Source: Cohnella zeiphila
GTDB lineage: Bacteria > Bacillota > Bacilli > Paenibacillales > Paenibacillaceae
Length of the DNA: 38,236 bases
Direction: 5' to 3'
Assembly (NCBI RefSeq): GCF_014212055.1
Contig: NZ_JACJVO010000059.1
Location: 1-38,236 of the forward strand
Shown: in pieces, positions 22,459 to 30,051 of the stretch
How the letters are laid out: each line of letters starts with the position of its first letter
How positions within the stretch are numbered: the stretch's first letter is position 1
Notes under the pieces: model-generated
Database searches by the model: none
What the model saw: only the letters and a program-made list of their open reading frames with translations
What the model was told of the DNA's origin: nothing
Position numbers and translations under genes: made by a program

Positions 22459-25263
22459 GTGGAACGGAAGGCTTGGCACCAGCAGAACGAGAAAGAGTTG
22501 GCGGCATCGCTCGGGACGGATCTCAAAGCGGGGCTCGCGGCCGACGCCGCGGCCGCCCGGCTCGGCGAGGTCGGGCCCAACGAGCTGACGGAACGGCGCA
22601 GCGAATCGCCGCTGAAGCTGTTCCTGAATCAATTCAAAGATTTCATGGTGCTCGTGCTTGCGGGCGCAACCGTAATTTCGGGCTTGCTCGGAGAGATGCT
22701 GGACGCGCTGACCATCATCGCCATCATCGTGATCAACGGGGTGCTCGGGTTTTTCCAGGAATATCGCGCGGAGAAATCGCTCAAAGCGCTCAAGGAACTG
22801 TCCGCTCCGCTGGCCAAAGTGGTGCGCGGCGGGACAATGGATACGATTCCGGCCAAGCAGCTCGTTCCGGGGGATCTCGTGCTGCTGGAGAGCGGCGACC
22901 GGGTTCCGGCCGATCTGCGGCTGATCGAGAGCAATCAGTGCACGATCGAAGAGGCGGCATTGACCGGCGAGTCGATGCCGGTCGCGAAAACCGCGGACGT
23001 GCTGAACGACGAGGATCTGCCGCTCGGAGACCGCAAAAACTGCGGCTATCTCGGAACGATGGTGACCCGCGGCACGGCCAAAGGCGTCGTCGTCCAGACC
23101 GGCATGCGGACGGAGATGGGCAAGATCGCCGATCTGATCCAGCAAACGGACGAATCGGAGACGCCGCTGCAGCGGCGGCTGGAGCAGCTCGGGAAAATCC
23201 TGATCGTGCTGGCGCTGGCGCTCACGGTCGTGGTCGTGCTGGCGGGCGTGCTGCACGGACAGCCGATGTACGGCATGTTCCTCGCCGGGGTGAGCCTGGC
23301 GGTCGCGGCCATTCCGGAAGGGCTGCCGGCGATCGTGACGATCGCGCTCGCGCTCGGCGTCCAGCGGATGATCCGGCGGCGGGCCATCGTCCGCAAGCTT
23401 CCGTCAGTCGAGACGCTCGGCTGCGCCTCGGTGATATGCTCCGACAAGACGGGAACGCTCACCCAGAACAAAATGACGGTCACCCGGCTTTGGCTCGGCG
23501 GCCGCAAGATCGACGTTTCCGGGGAAGGCTACGAGCCGACCGGCCAGTTCACCGAGCACGGACGCCAGGTGGAGATCAAAGGGGACGCGGCGCTCCGCCG
23601 GCTGACCCAGATCGCCGCGCTGTGCAACAACTCCGAGCTGACGAGCGAGGAACGCGCCGAAGAGCCCAAAAAGAAAAAATCGGGCAAGGACGCCGAAGCG
23701 GCGGCGCCCGCCTGGACCGTCAGAGGCGACCCGACCGAAGGCGCGCTGCTTGTGCTGGCGGGCAAATCCGGCGTCACCCGCTCTTCGCTAGAATCGCTTT
23801 ATCCGCGGACGAAGGAGTTCCCGTTCGATTCGAACCGCAAGCGGATGTCGGTCGTCGTCACCCACCAGGGAGGCCGGCTCGTCTGCGCCAAGGGAGCCCC
23901 GGATCTGTTGATCGAACGGTGCGCGTACATTTTATGGGAAGGGAACGTCGTCCCTTTCACCGGCACGCTGAAGCAGAAGGTGCTGCAGGCGAACGAAGAG
24001 ATGGCCGGCGATGCGCTCCGCGTATTGGGCCTCGCTTACCGGGATATGAGGTCCCACGATTCGTGCGAGTCCGAGGACGAAGTGGAGACCGGCCTGATCT
24101 TCGTGGGGCTGACCGGCATGATCGACCCGCCGCGGCGGGAAGTGGCCGAAGCGGTCGTCAAGTGCCGCCAGGCCGGCATCCGCACGGTGATGATCACCGG
24201 CGACCACCGGACGACGGCGGAGGCGATCGCCCGCGAGATCGGCATTCTGCCGCGCGACGGGAAGGTGCTGAGCGGCTCCGACCTGTCGGCGATGACGGAC
24301 GAGCAGCTCGACCGGGTTGCGGACGACGTATACGTATACGCGAGAGTGTCTCCGGAGCATAAGCTGAGGATCGTGCAGGCGCTCCAGCGGCGCGGGCACG
24401 TGGTGGCGATGACCGGCGACGGCGTCAACGACGCCCCGGCGGTGAAGGCCGCCGATATCGGCATCTCGATGGGCATCACCGGCACCGACGTCACCAAAGA
24501 AGCCTCGGCCCTCGTGCTGGCCGACGACAACTTCGCGTCGATCGTAGCCGCAGTGGAAGAGGGACGAGGCATCTATGAGAATATCCGCAAGTTCATCCGC
24601 TATCTGCTCGCCTCCAACGTCGGCGAAATTCTGACGATGTTCATCGCGATGATGCTGGCGCTGCCGCTGCCGCTCATCCCGATCCAGATTCTCTGGGTGA
24701 ACCTCGTCACCGACGGACTGCCGGCGATGGCGCTCGGCGTCGATCAATCGGAGAGCGATCTGATGCGCCAGAGGCCCCGGTCCGCCAAGGAGAACATTTT
24801 CGCCAGAAGGCTCGGTTGGAAAATCATCAGCCGCGGCATTCTGATCGGCGTGTGCACGCTTGCGGCGTTCGTGCTGACGCTCGGCGGCTTTAAAGGAGAA
24901 GGGGCGACGCTCGTGCACGCCCAGACGGTGGCGTTCGCCACGCTGGTGCTCGCGCAGCTGATCCACGTGTTCGACTGCCGCAGCTCGCGCTCCATTTTCC
25001 ACCGCCGCTTCTTCGAGAACAAATTCCTGGTGCTGGCCGTCCTGTCCTCGCTGCTGCTGCTGCTTGCGGTCATCTACGTCGAGCCGCTCCAGCCGGTCTT
25101 CAAGACGGTGCCGCTTCACGCTCGCGATTGGGCGCTCATCTTCGTGGCCGCCGGCATCCCGACGTTCGTCATGGGCATCGGCAGCGTATGGGGCTCGTCG
25201 CGCCGCCGCCGCAAGACGGCTCGCATCTCCTACAGCGCGGGCGGCGCCCGCATCGTTCGCTAA
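22459..25263 (+). CDS. Calcium-transporting P-type ATPase (YloB type)
   Basis: A 934-aa P2A ATPase pumping Ca2+ out of the cytoplasm, related to SERCA/PMR1 and B. subtilis YloB. N-terminal cation-ATPase domain (about 1-60); M1-M2 (about 62-100); actuator loop with LTGES near 173; M4 with the ion-binding PEGLP (286-290); phosphorylation site Asp329 in SDKTGTLTQ; nucleotide domain with KGAPD; hinge TGDGVNDAPA; M5-M6 with the NVGEILTMF and WVNLVTDGLPA segments; and four further C-terminal membrane helices. A Lys-rich insert (EEPKKKKSGKDAEAAAPA, about 403-420) lies in the nucleotide domain. GTG 22459 is chosen with GGGAGGGG 9 bases upstream; in-frame ATG 22450 abuts that site. It faces rqcH head to head across 185 bp. 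Confidence 0.93.
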   Translation: MERKAWHQQNEKELAASLGTDLKAGLAADAAAARLGEVGPNELTERRSESPLKLFLNQFKDFMVLVLAGATVISGLLGEMLDALTIIAIIVINGVLGFFQEYRAEKSLKALKELSAPLAKVVRGGTMDTIPAKQLVPGDLVLLESGDRVPADLRLIESNQCTIEEAALTGESMPVAKTADVLNDEDLPLGDRKNCGYLGTMVTRGTAKGVVVQTGMRTEMGKIADLIQQTDESETPLQRRLEQLGKILIVLALALTVVVVLAGVLHGQPMYGMFLAGVSLAVAAIPEGLPAIVTIALALGVQRMIRRRAIVRKLPSVETLGCASVICSDKTGTLTQNKMTVTRLWLGGRKIDVSGEGYEPTGQFTEHGRQVEIKGDAALRRLTQIAALCNNSELTSEERAEEPKKKKSGKDAEAAAPAWTVRGDPTEGALLVLAGKSGVTRSSLESLYPRTKEFPFDSNRKRMSVVVTHQGGRLVCAKGAPDLLIERCAYILWEGNVVPFTGTLKQKVLQANEEMAGDALRVLGLAYRDMRSHDSCESEDEVETGLIFVGLTGMIDPPRREVAEAVVKCRQAGIRTVMITGDHRTTAEAIAREIGILPRDGKVLSGSDLSAMTDEQLDRVADDVYVYARVSPEHKLRIVQALQRRGHVVAMTGDGVNDAPAVKAADIGISMGITGTDVTKEASALVLADDNFASIVAAVEEGRGIYENIRKFIRYLLASNVGEILTMFIAMMLALPLPLIPIQILWVNLVTDGLPAMALGVDQSESDLMRQRPRSAKENIFARRLGWKIISRGILIGVCTLAAFVLTLGGFKGEGATLVHAQTVAFATLVLAQLIHVFDCRSSRSIFHRRFFENKFLVLAVLSSLLLLLAVIYVEPLQPVFKTVPLHARDWALIFVAAGIPTFVMGIGSVWGSSRRRRKTARISYSAGGARIVR

Positions 25264-25394
25264 AGCGCGGGCATGCGCGCTGCGTAGGCTGGCGAGTCGG
25301 ACCGAACGCTCCTTTGTTCGGGCGTTAGCGGTTCCGCTCATCGCCCAAGAAATGCGGCCAAACAGCGTTATCCCTTCGGCTCGGACAGCGAGAC

Positions 25395-25592
25395 TTAACG
25401 TCCGTTGACTTCTTCGAGCCGCGCCGGCTCCTCTTCTTGCCGGTCCTCCGCGATGCCGCGGGTCGAATTGCGGAATTCCCGCAGCGTGTCGCCGAAGGCG
25501 CGGCCGAGCTGAGGCAACTTGGCCGGTCCGAACACGATCAGCGCGATGGCGAAAACGATGATCAACCCGGAAATGCCGATATTGTTGAACAT
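25395..25592 (-). CDS. tatA: Twin-arginine translocase subunit TatA
   Basis: A 65-aa TatA: short N-terminus, one membrane helix (about 4-22, ISGLIIVFAIALIVFGPAKLP), the FGP hinge and the amphipathic helix LPQLGRAFGDTLREFRNSTRG, then an acidic tail. TatA oligomers form the pore through which folded proteins leave the cell. ATG 25592 is preferred, with a perfect AGGAGGTGA site 8 bases upstream; the GTG at 25601 lies inside that site. tatC is on the same strand but about 970 bp upstream, separated by two repeat arrays. In Firmicutes a TatA-TatC pair is enough for export, so these two probably work together. Confidence 0.93.
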   Translation of the reverse strand: MFNNIGISGLIIVFAIALIVFGPAKLPQLGRAFGDTLREFRNSTRGIAEDRQEEEPARLEEVNGR

Positions 25593-25621
25593 GAGACTCA
25601 CCTCCTTCTACGGGATGTTGA

Positions 25622-25656
25622 GGGCCGCTTCTTCGGGAGCGGTCCTTTGCTTTTTT
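25622..25656 (+). terminator. Plus-strand terminator-like hairpin upstream of tatA
   Basis: GGGCCGCT (25622-25629) and AGCGGTCC (25638-25645) pair over 8 bp with one G-U, followed by TTTGCTTTTTT. Read on the plus strand it would end yloB transcripts that run antisense through tatA. On the minus strand the same hairpin lies in the tatA leader. Confidence 0.65.
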
Positions 25657-25699
25657 ACAAAGGTTCCCCTACACTTGCGAGGAACAAAGTTTGCCAAAT

Positions 25700-26005
25700 G
25701 CATTTACAGTTCTGCCCAATGCTCGGCAGAATGCTGTAAGTTCACTAAGTGCACTTATAGCTCGCCCCAAGGCTCGGTAGGATGTTGTAAGTACACCGAA
25801 TGCACTTACTGCTCGCCCCAAGGCTCGGTAGGATGTTGTAAGTACACCGAATTCACTTACTGCTCGCCCCAAGGCTCGGTAGGATGTTGTAAGTACACCG
25901 AATGCACTTACTGCTCGCCCCATGGCTCGGTAGGATGTTGTAAGTTCATCGAATGCACTTACAGCTCTGCCCAAGGCCCGGTAGGGTGCTGTAAGTACAC
26001 GAGAT
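25700..26005. repeat. Tandem array A: six copies of a 51-bp repeat
   Basis: Six head-to-tail units start at 25700, 25751, 25802, 25853, 25904 and 25955. Units 2-5 are nearly identical (key words GCACTTACTGCTCGCCCC, GGCTCGGTAGGATGTTG, TAAGTACACCGAAT), and the outer units 1 and 6 are more diverged. Across each unit junction GTAAGT and ACTTAC form an inverted repeat, so every unit can fold a small hairpin. Because 51 is a multiple of three both strands stay open as 17-residue repeats, but no ribosome site or plausible start supports a gene. Confidence 0.93.
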
Positions 26006-26067
26006 GAGCTTTTAGGACTTACTGAAAAACGCGACCGAAGCGCACTCCACGTGCTAGCCCCACCCAG

Positions 26068-26513
26068 GCTCGATTTTTTCGCGTTAAATCGTCGTTGCTG
26101 CGCTAGTTGGTCTCACTGACTCGATTTTTCCGCGTTAAATCGTCGTTGTTGCGCCAGTTGGTCTCACTAACTCGATTTTTCCGCGTTAAACGGTCGTTGC
26201 CGCGCCAGTTGGTCTCACTAACTCGACCTTTCCGCGTTAAATCGTCGTTGCTGCGCCAGTTGGTCTCACTAACTCGATTTTTCCGCGTTAAACGGTCGTT
26301 GCCGCGCCAGTTGGTTTCACTAACTCGATTTTTCCGCGTTAAACCATCGTTGTCGCGCTAGTTGGTCTCACTAACTCGACCTTTCCGCGTTAAATCGTCG
26401 TTGCTGCGCCAGTTGGTCTCACTAACTCGATTTTTCCGCGTTAAATCGTCGTTGCTGCGCTAGTTGGTCTCACTAACTCGATTTTTTCGCGTTAATTCGT
26501 CGCCGCGACGCGG
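26068..26513. repeat. Tandem array B: eight copies plus a partial ninth of a different 51-bp repeat
   Basis: Complete units start at 26068, 26119, 26170, 26221, 26272, 26323, 26374 and 26425; a degenerate ninth runs from 26476. Key words are CTCGATTTTTCCGCGTTAA, TCGTCGTTGCTGCGCCAG and TTGGTCTCACTA. Variants (CGATTTTT or CGACCTTT; AAATCG or AAACGG; GCTGCG or GCCGCG) recur in linked combinations, as expected from duplication of multi-unit blocks. The sequence is unrelated to array A although the period is the same. The 60 bp between the arrays hold nothing I recognise. Confidence 0.93.
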
Positions 26514-26563
26514 TCGTGCCGCCACCTGCTCAAGCGCAGAGCAGCCGCCCGCCGGAAAGCTTC

Positions 26564-27319
26564 TTACACCGGCTGCGGGGACAGCGAGCCGCGGCGGCGC
26601 TTGCGGTAGTACCGGGTCGAGACGAAGGCGCCGATCTCGAACAGCAGGATGAGCGGCACGGTGACCGACAGGTGAGAGACGAAATCCGGCGGCGAGATGC
26701 AGGAGCCGACGACGGCGAGGCCGACGTAGGCGTATTTGCGCGCTTGCCGAAGCTTGTCCGGCGTCAGCAGGCCGAGCCGGGTCAGGAACAGCAGCACGAG
26801 CGGCATCTCGAACGCGACTCCCATCGGCAGCAGGAAGCTGAGGATGAACGTCACGTAATGGCGGATGCCGTACACCTCGCGCGCGCCGATGCCCTGGTTG
26901 AGCCGCATCATGAACCGGATCATCATCGGCAGCCCGACGGAGTAGCCGAACGCGATGCCCGCGACGAACAGCAGGAACGAGACGGGCACGTAAAACAGCG
27001 CCCCGCGCGCTTCCTTCTCCGTCATCCCCGGCCGGGCGAACGCCCACAGATGATACAGGGCGAACGGCAGCGTCAGCACGAGGCCGACGAGCATGGCGCA
27101 CTTCATGTAGACGATCAGCCCGTCGGACAGCGAGAAGACGCTCCAGTCCACGCGCATCGGGCCGGAATGGGTCTTGACGAACGCAAGCACCCGCGGTGAT
27201 GCATACAAGCCCGCGGCGAACGCGGCGACGAACCACAACCCGACGTAGATGAGCCGCCGCCTCAGCTCGGCCAAGTGCTGAACGAGTTCCAGATCCGCCT
27301 TGCTCCCGGCGCCGATCAC
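26564..27319 (-). CDS. tatC: Twin-arginine translocase subunit TatC
   Basis: A 251-aa TatC with six membrane helices. The N-terminal cytoplasmic HLAELRRRL (15-23) is the signal-peptide-binding signature; FYVPVSFLLFVAGIAFGY is the third-helix region, and CISPPDFVSHLSVTVPL the conserved PDF-type loop before helix 5. TatC recognises twin-arginine signals and recruits TatA. The gene starts at GTG 27319 and overlaps the stop of the GMC oxidoreductase gene by 4 bases (GTGA), so it is translationally coupled to the enzyme it presumably exports. The upstream ribosome site (AAAGGCGG) is weak, consistent with coupling. The C-terminus is very basic (RYYRKRRRGS). tatA lies further down the same strand. 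Confidence 0.95.
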   Translation of the reverse strand: MIGAGSKADLELVQHLAELRRRLIYVGLWFVAAFAAGLYASPRVLAFVKTHSGPMRVDWSVFSLSDGLIVYMKCAMLVGLVLTLPFALYHLWAFARPGMTEKEARGALFYVPVSFLLFVAGIAFGYSVGLPMMIRFMMRLNQGIGAREVYGIRHYVTFILSFLLPMGVAFEMPLVLLFLTRLGLLTPDKLRQARKYAYVGLAVVGSCISPPDFVSHLSVTVPLILLFEIGAFVSTRYYRKRRRGSLSPQPV

Positions 27320-29037
27320 ACGAGCGAACCGCCTTTGGTCAAGTAGGTGGCGATTCCTTCCGCCGTGCGATAGGCGAGCCCGCCTACCGTCGCCGTCGGG
27401 TTGTAGCCGCTGTTATGGGCGAACGCCGAAGCGCCGCAGACAAACACATTTTCTGCGTCCCACATCTGCAGGTAATTGTTCACGGCGGACGTCGACGGAT
27501 CGGCGCCCATCGTCACGCCGCCGGTATTGTGCGTCGACTGATACGGAACGATGTTGTAAGTGGACAGCGTTCCCCTCATCTCCGTTTTGGAGGCGCCCAT
27601 CTGATCCGCGATTTCCTTCGTCTTGGTCGCGAGATATTTGACGAGCTCCTTATCCTGGTCCTCGAAATCGAACGTCATGCGGATCAGCGGCAGTCCGAGC
27701 GCGTCCTTGTAGGTGGGATCCAGGTCAAGATAGTGGTGGCGGAAAGGTAGCGAGGAGCCCTGCGCGCTGACGTTGAGCGTCCGGTTCGCATACTTGATCG
27801 ACATCGCCTTAAAATCTTTGCCCCAGGCCGGCGTGCCGGAAGGCGCCGGGTTGTTGGCGATCGGCCGAAGTCCCGTCTGGGTCAGGCTGATGCTCGCCCC
27901 GTGCAAAAATTTCAGGTCGGTATGGTCGAAGTTGTCGCCGTTATAATCGTCGAGCACCGCTCCGAGCGCGCCCGCGCCCATGAACGTGCTGAACTCCTTG
28001 TCGTCGTAATAGGCCGACGTCGCGGCGCCGTTCACCTGGTAGCAGTAGTTGCGGCCGATGACGCCGGTCTGCGTCTTCGGGTCGTATGGCTTGCCGAGCT
28101 TGGAGAGCAGCAAAATTCTCGTGTTGCTGAAAACGAAGCTGGCCAGCACGACGACATCCGCCGGCTGAACGTATTCCTCGCCCGTCGGCATGTGCGTGTA
28201 TTGGACGCCGGTCGCTTTCTTGCCGTCGTGGATGATCTTCGTCACGTTCGCAAACGTGCGCAGGTCAAGCTTCCCGGTCTTCTGAGCGACGGGGAGGACG
28301 GTGACGGTCGGATCGGCCTTGGCGCCGTATTCGCAGCCGAACCGCTCGCAGAAGCCGCAATATTGGCAGGCCGCGCGCTCGATGCCGTCCGGGTTTTTGT
28401 AGTTCTGCGACAGGTTCGCGGACGGCATGGAGTACGGGTGAAGCCCCAGCTTCGAGGCGGCGTCGCGGAACATCTTCAGCGCCGGAGATTGCTTCATCGG
28501 GCCGGTCGCGAACGGCTTCGACATCTTGCCTGCGAGCGGGGACGGCTCCGGATCTCCGGAGATGCCGGCCATCTGCTCGAATTTGACGAAGTAAGGCTCG
28601 AGCTCGTCGTATGTAATGCCCCAGTCCTGGATCGTCATGTCCGCCGGAATTTTGTTTTTGCCATACCGCTCGACCGTCTTCGTCTTGATCTCGAAATCGT
28701 AGGGCAGGAACCGGAAGTATTGTCCGTTCCAGTGGACGCCCGCGCCTCCCAGGCCGTCTCCCATCAGGAAGGAGCCGTAAGAGCGCATCGGCAGCGCCCG
28801 GATCTTCTCGTTGTTGCGGTAGGTGACGGTCTCCTTGGACAGATCCTGCATCAGCTCGTAACGGTTCGCGTAGCGCAGCTCGTCGTGGACGTGGTAATAG
28901 TCGGCCGTGGACCGGCTGCGGCCGCGCTCCAGCCCGACCACGCTGTGGCCGGCCTTTGTCAGCTCGGCGGCGATGATGCCGCCGACCCAGCCCATTCCGA
29001 CGATCACGACGTCTGTCTTCGGCAATTGGGTCGCCAT
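27316..29037 (-). CDS. GMC-family FAD oxidoreductase (gluconate/sugar dehydrogenase large-subunit type)
   Basis: A 573-aa flavoprotein of the GMC family, closest in layout to the large subunit of gluconate 2-dehydrogenase and FAD-dependent sugar dehydrogenases, which oxidise sugars or sugar acids outside the membrane. FAD-binding GMGWVGG (14-20) with Glu37 in GLERG; HWNGQYFR in the middle; a Cys-rich stretch CQYCGFCERFGC at about 222-233, the region that holds an iron-sulfur cluster in related dehydrogenases (inference); and the C-terminal catalytic His and Asn in HNTGG (about 500) and NSGYNPT (about 545). It has no signal of its own; export would be by hitch-hiking on the Tat-signal-bearing small subunit encoded 19 bp upstream. 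AAGGAGG precedes ATG 29037. No cytochrome subunit gene is nearby. Confidence 0.9.
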   Translation of the reverse strand: MATQLPKTDVVIVGMGWVGGIIAAELTKAGHSVVGLERGRSRSTADYYHVHDELRYANRYELMQDLSKETVTYRNNEKIRALPMRSYGSFLMGDGLGGAGVHWNGQYFRFLPYDFEIKTKTVERYGKNKIPADMTIQDWGITYDELEPYFVKFEQMAGISGDPEPSPLAGKMSKPFATGPMKQSPALKMFRDAASKLGLHPYSMPSANLSQNYKNPDGIERAACQYCGFCERFGCEYGAKADPTVTVLPVAQKTGKLDLRTFANVTKIIHDGKKATGVQYTHMPTGEEYVQPADVVVLASFVFSNTRILLLSKLGKPYDPKTQTGVIGRNYCYQVNGAATSAYYDDKEFSTFMGAGALGAVLDDYNGDNFDHTDLKFLHGASISLTQTGLRPIANNPAPSGTPAWGKDFKAMSIKYANRTLNVSAQGSSLPFRHHYLDLDPTYKDALGLPLIRMTFDFEDQDKELVKYLATKTKEIADQMGASKTEMRGTLSTYNIVPYQSTHNTGGVTMGADPSTSAVNNYLQMWDAENVFVCGASAFAHNSGYNPTATVGGLAYRTAEGIATYLTKGGSLV

Positions 29038-29056
29038 GGTTTGCGGTTCCTCCTTG

Positions 29057-29860
29057 TCAGGATGTGAGATGGTCGCTCAGGCTCATCGGCGTCAGCTTGA
29101 CCAGCCCTTCTTTCTCGATCTGGTCGTAGTAGCTCATTTGGTTGCCCGGGTAGTTTCGCATTTTCCAGCCGCCCATGTTCTTGTTGCCGCCGTAGAGAGG
29201 GTCGGAATAGACGCCTTCCAGGACCAGCCCGCGGAACATGCTGAAGAAGGTTGCGGCCGGAACTTCCTTGAGCGTGACGTCGTTCTTCTCGAACGCGGAC
29301 AGCACGGCGTCCTGCTGATCGGCCGTCAGCTTCGTGAACTTGTTCTGGTACTTGTCCCGGCTGTACTCGTCCAGCGCGTCGAGTCCCAGCGCCATCAGCT
29401 CTTTCCGCTTGAACGTAAGCTGATATCCTTGATAGGCTTCCGCCGCGTAAAACGGTGGCAGCATGTAATCGCGCGCATTCGAGCCGTAAGCGCTGGCCAT
29501 CTGGTGGTCGATGAAGAAGGCGACGCCGAGCTCCTTGGCTCCGGGTCCCAGGTCGTCGGCGGGAAAGAGGCGCTCGGCCGCCGCTTCCGCCGTCTGGAAC
29601 TGATCCTGGTTGAAAAACATCATCGCCTGGTTGTAATCCCGGTCCGAAGAAGTCGCGGGCGGAGAGCCGGACGGCGAAGGGGAAGGAGCCGCCGCCTTCT
29701 TGCCGGTCTTGTTGTTCGCCCCGATCAGGCCGCCGACGACGCCGCCGACGACGAGCCCCCCGACCGCCGTGCCGGTATATTGGAGGAAGCGTCGTCTCGA
29801 TTCGTCCTGCGGCTGGTCGCCGCGCGGACTTTTCTTGTCTTTTTCCTTGTCGCTAGCCAT
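29057..29860 (-). CDS. Gluconate 2-dehydrogenase subunit 3-like protein with Tat signal
   Basis: A 267-aa small subunit of the gluconate-2-dehydrogenase subunit 3 family. The N-terminus has a long charged region, the twin-arginine motif SRRRFLQ (21-27) and a Gly/Val-rich hydrophobic stretch (TGTAVGGLVVGGVVGGLIG), a textbook Tat signal, then a Lys/Ala/Pro/Ser linker. The mature part includes ERLFPADDLGPGAKELGVAFFIDHQM, typical of the family, which packs on the GMC subunit. ATG 29860 is chosen with GGAGGG 5-6 bases upstream; the in-frame start at 29911 adds 17 residues and has no ribosome site. It is the first gene of the minus-strand operon with the GMC enzyme and tatC. The sugar substrate is unknown. 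Confidence 0.9.
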   Translation of the reverse strand: MASDKEKDKKSPRGDQPQDESRRRFLQYTGTAVGGLVVGGVVGGLIGANNKTGKKAAAPSPSPSGSPPATSSDRDYNQAMMFFNQDQFQTAEAAAERLFPADDLGPGAKELGVAFFIDHQMASAYGSNARDYMLPPFYAAEAYQGYQLTFKRKELMALGLDALDEYSRDKYQNKFTKLTADQQDAVLSAFEKNDVTLKEVPAATFFSMFRGLVLEGVYSDPLYGGNKNMGGWKMRNYPGNQMSYYDQIEKEGLVKLTPMSLSDHLTS

Positions 29861-30051
29861 AGGAGCCCTCCGTTCTTTCGTAGCCGTCTTGATGCTTGAA
29901 GGTTCCGGCATATTTTTTCCTGATTTTCACGACTTATCCATGGCAAACCGAGTGGCGAAAAAGTGCAAACAAAAACAGGTTTGCTGTATGCTAAATTCCG
30001 CTGCGAATGAGGTATGATGAAGGCAGAAACCGGACAAACGGAGGGGCTAAG

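Noticed and set aside
25519..26007. Plus-strand frame encoding Cys-rich 17-residue repeats
   Set aside because: It begins inside tatA antisense, has no ribosome site and is open only because the 51-bp unit is divisible by three; the minus strand is open for the same reason (25669-25974).
26107..26361. Frame of VSLTRFFRVK-type repeats in array B
   Set aside because: Same artefact of a 51-bp period; no start signals, no recognisable protein.
25700..26513. CRISPR array
   Set aside because: Units are contiguous tandem repeats without unique spacers, and no cas genes are present.
29861..30051. Lysine riboswitch or T-box ahead of dapF
   Set aside because: The 190-bp region is too short and shows no matching conserved elements.
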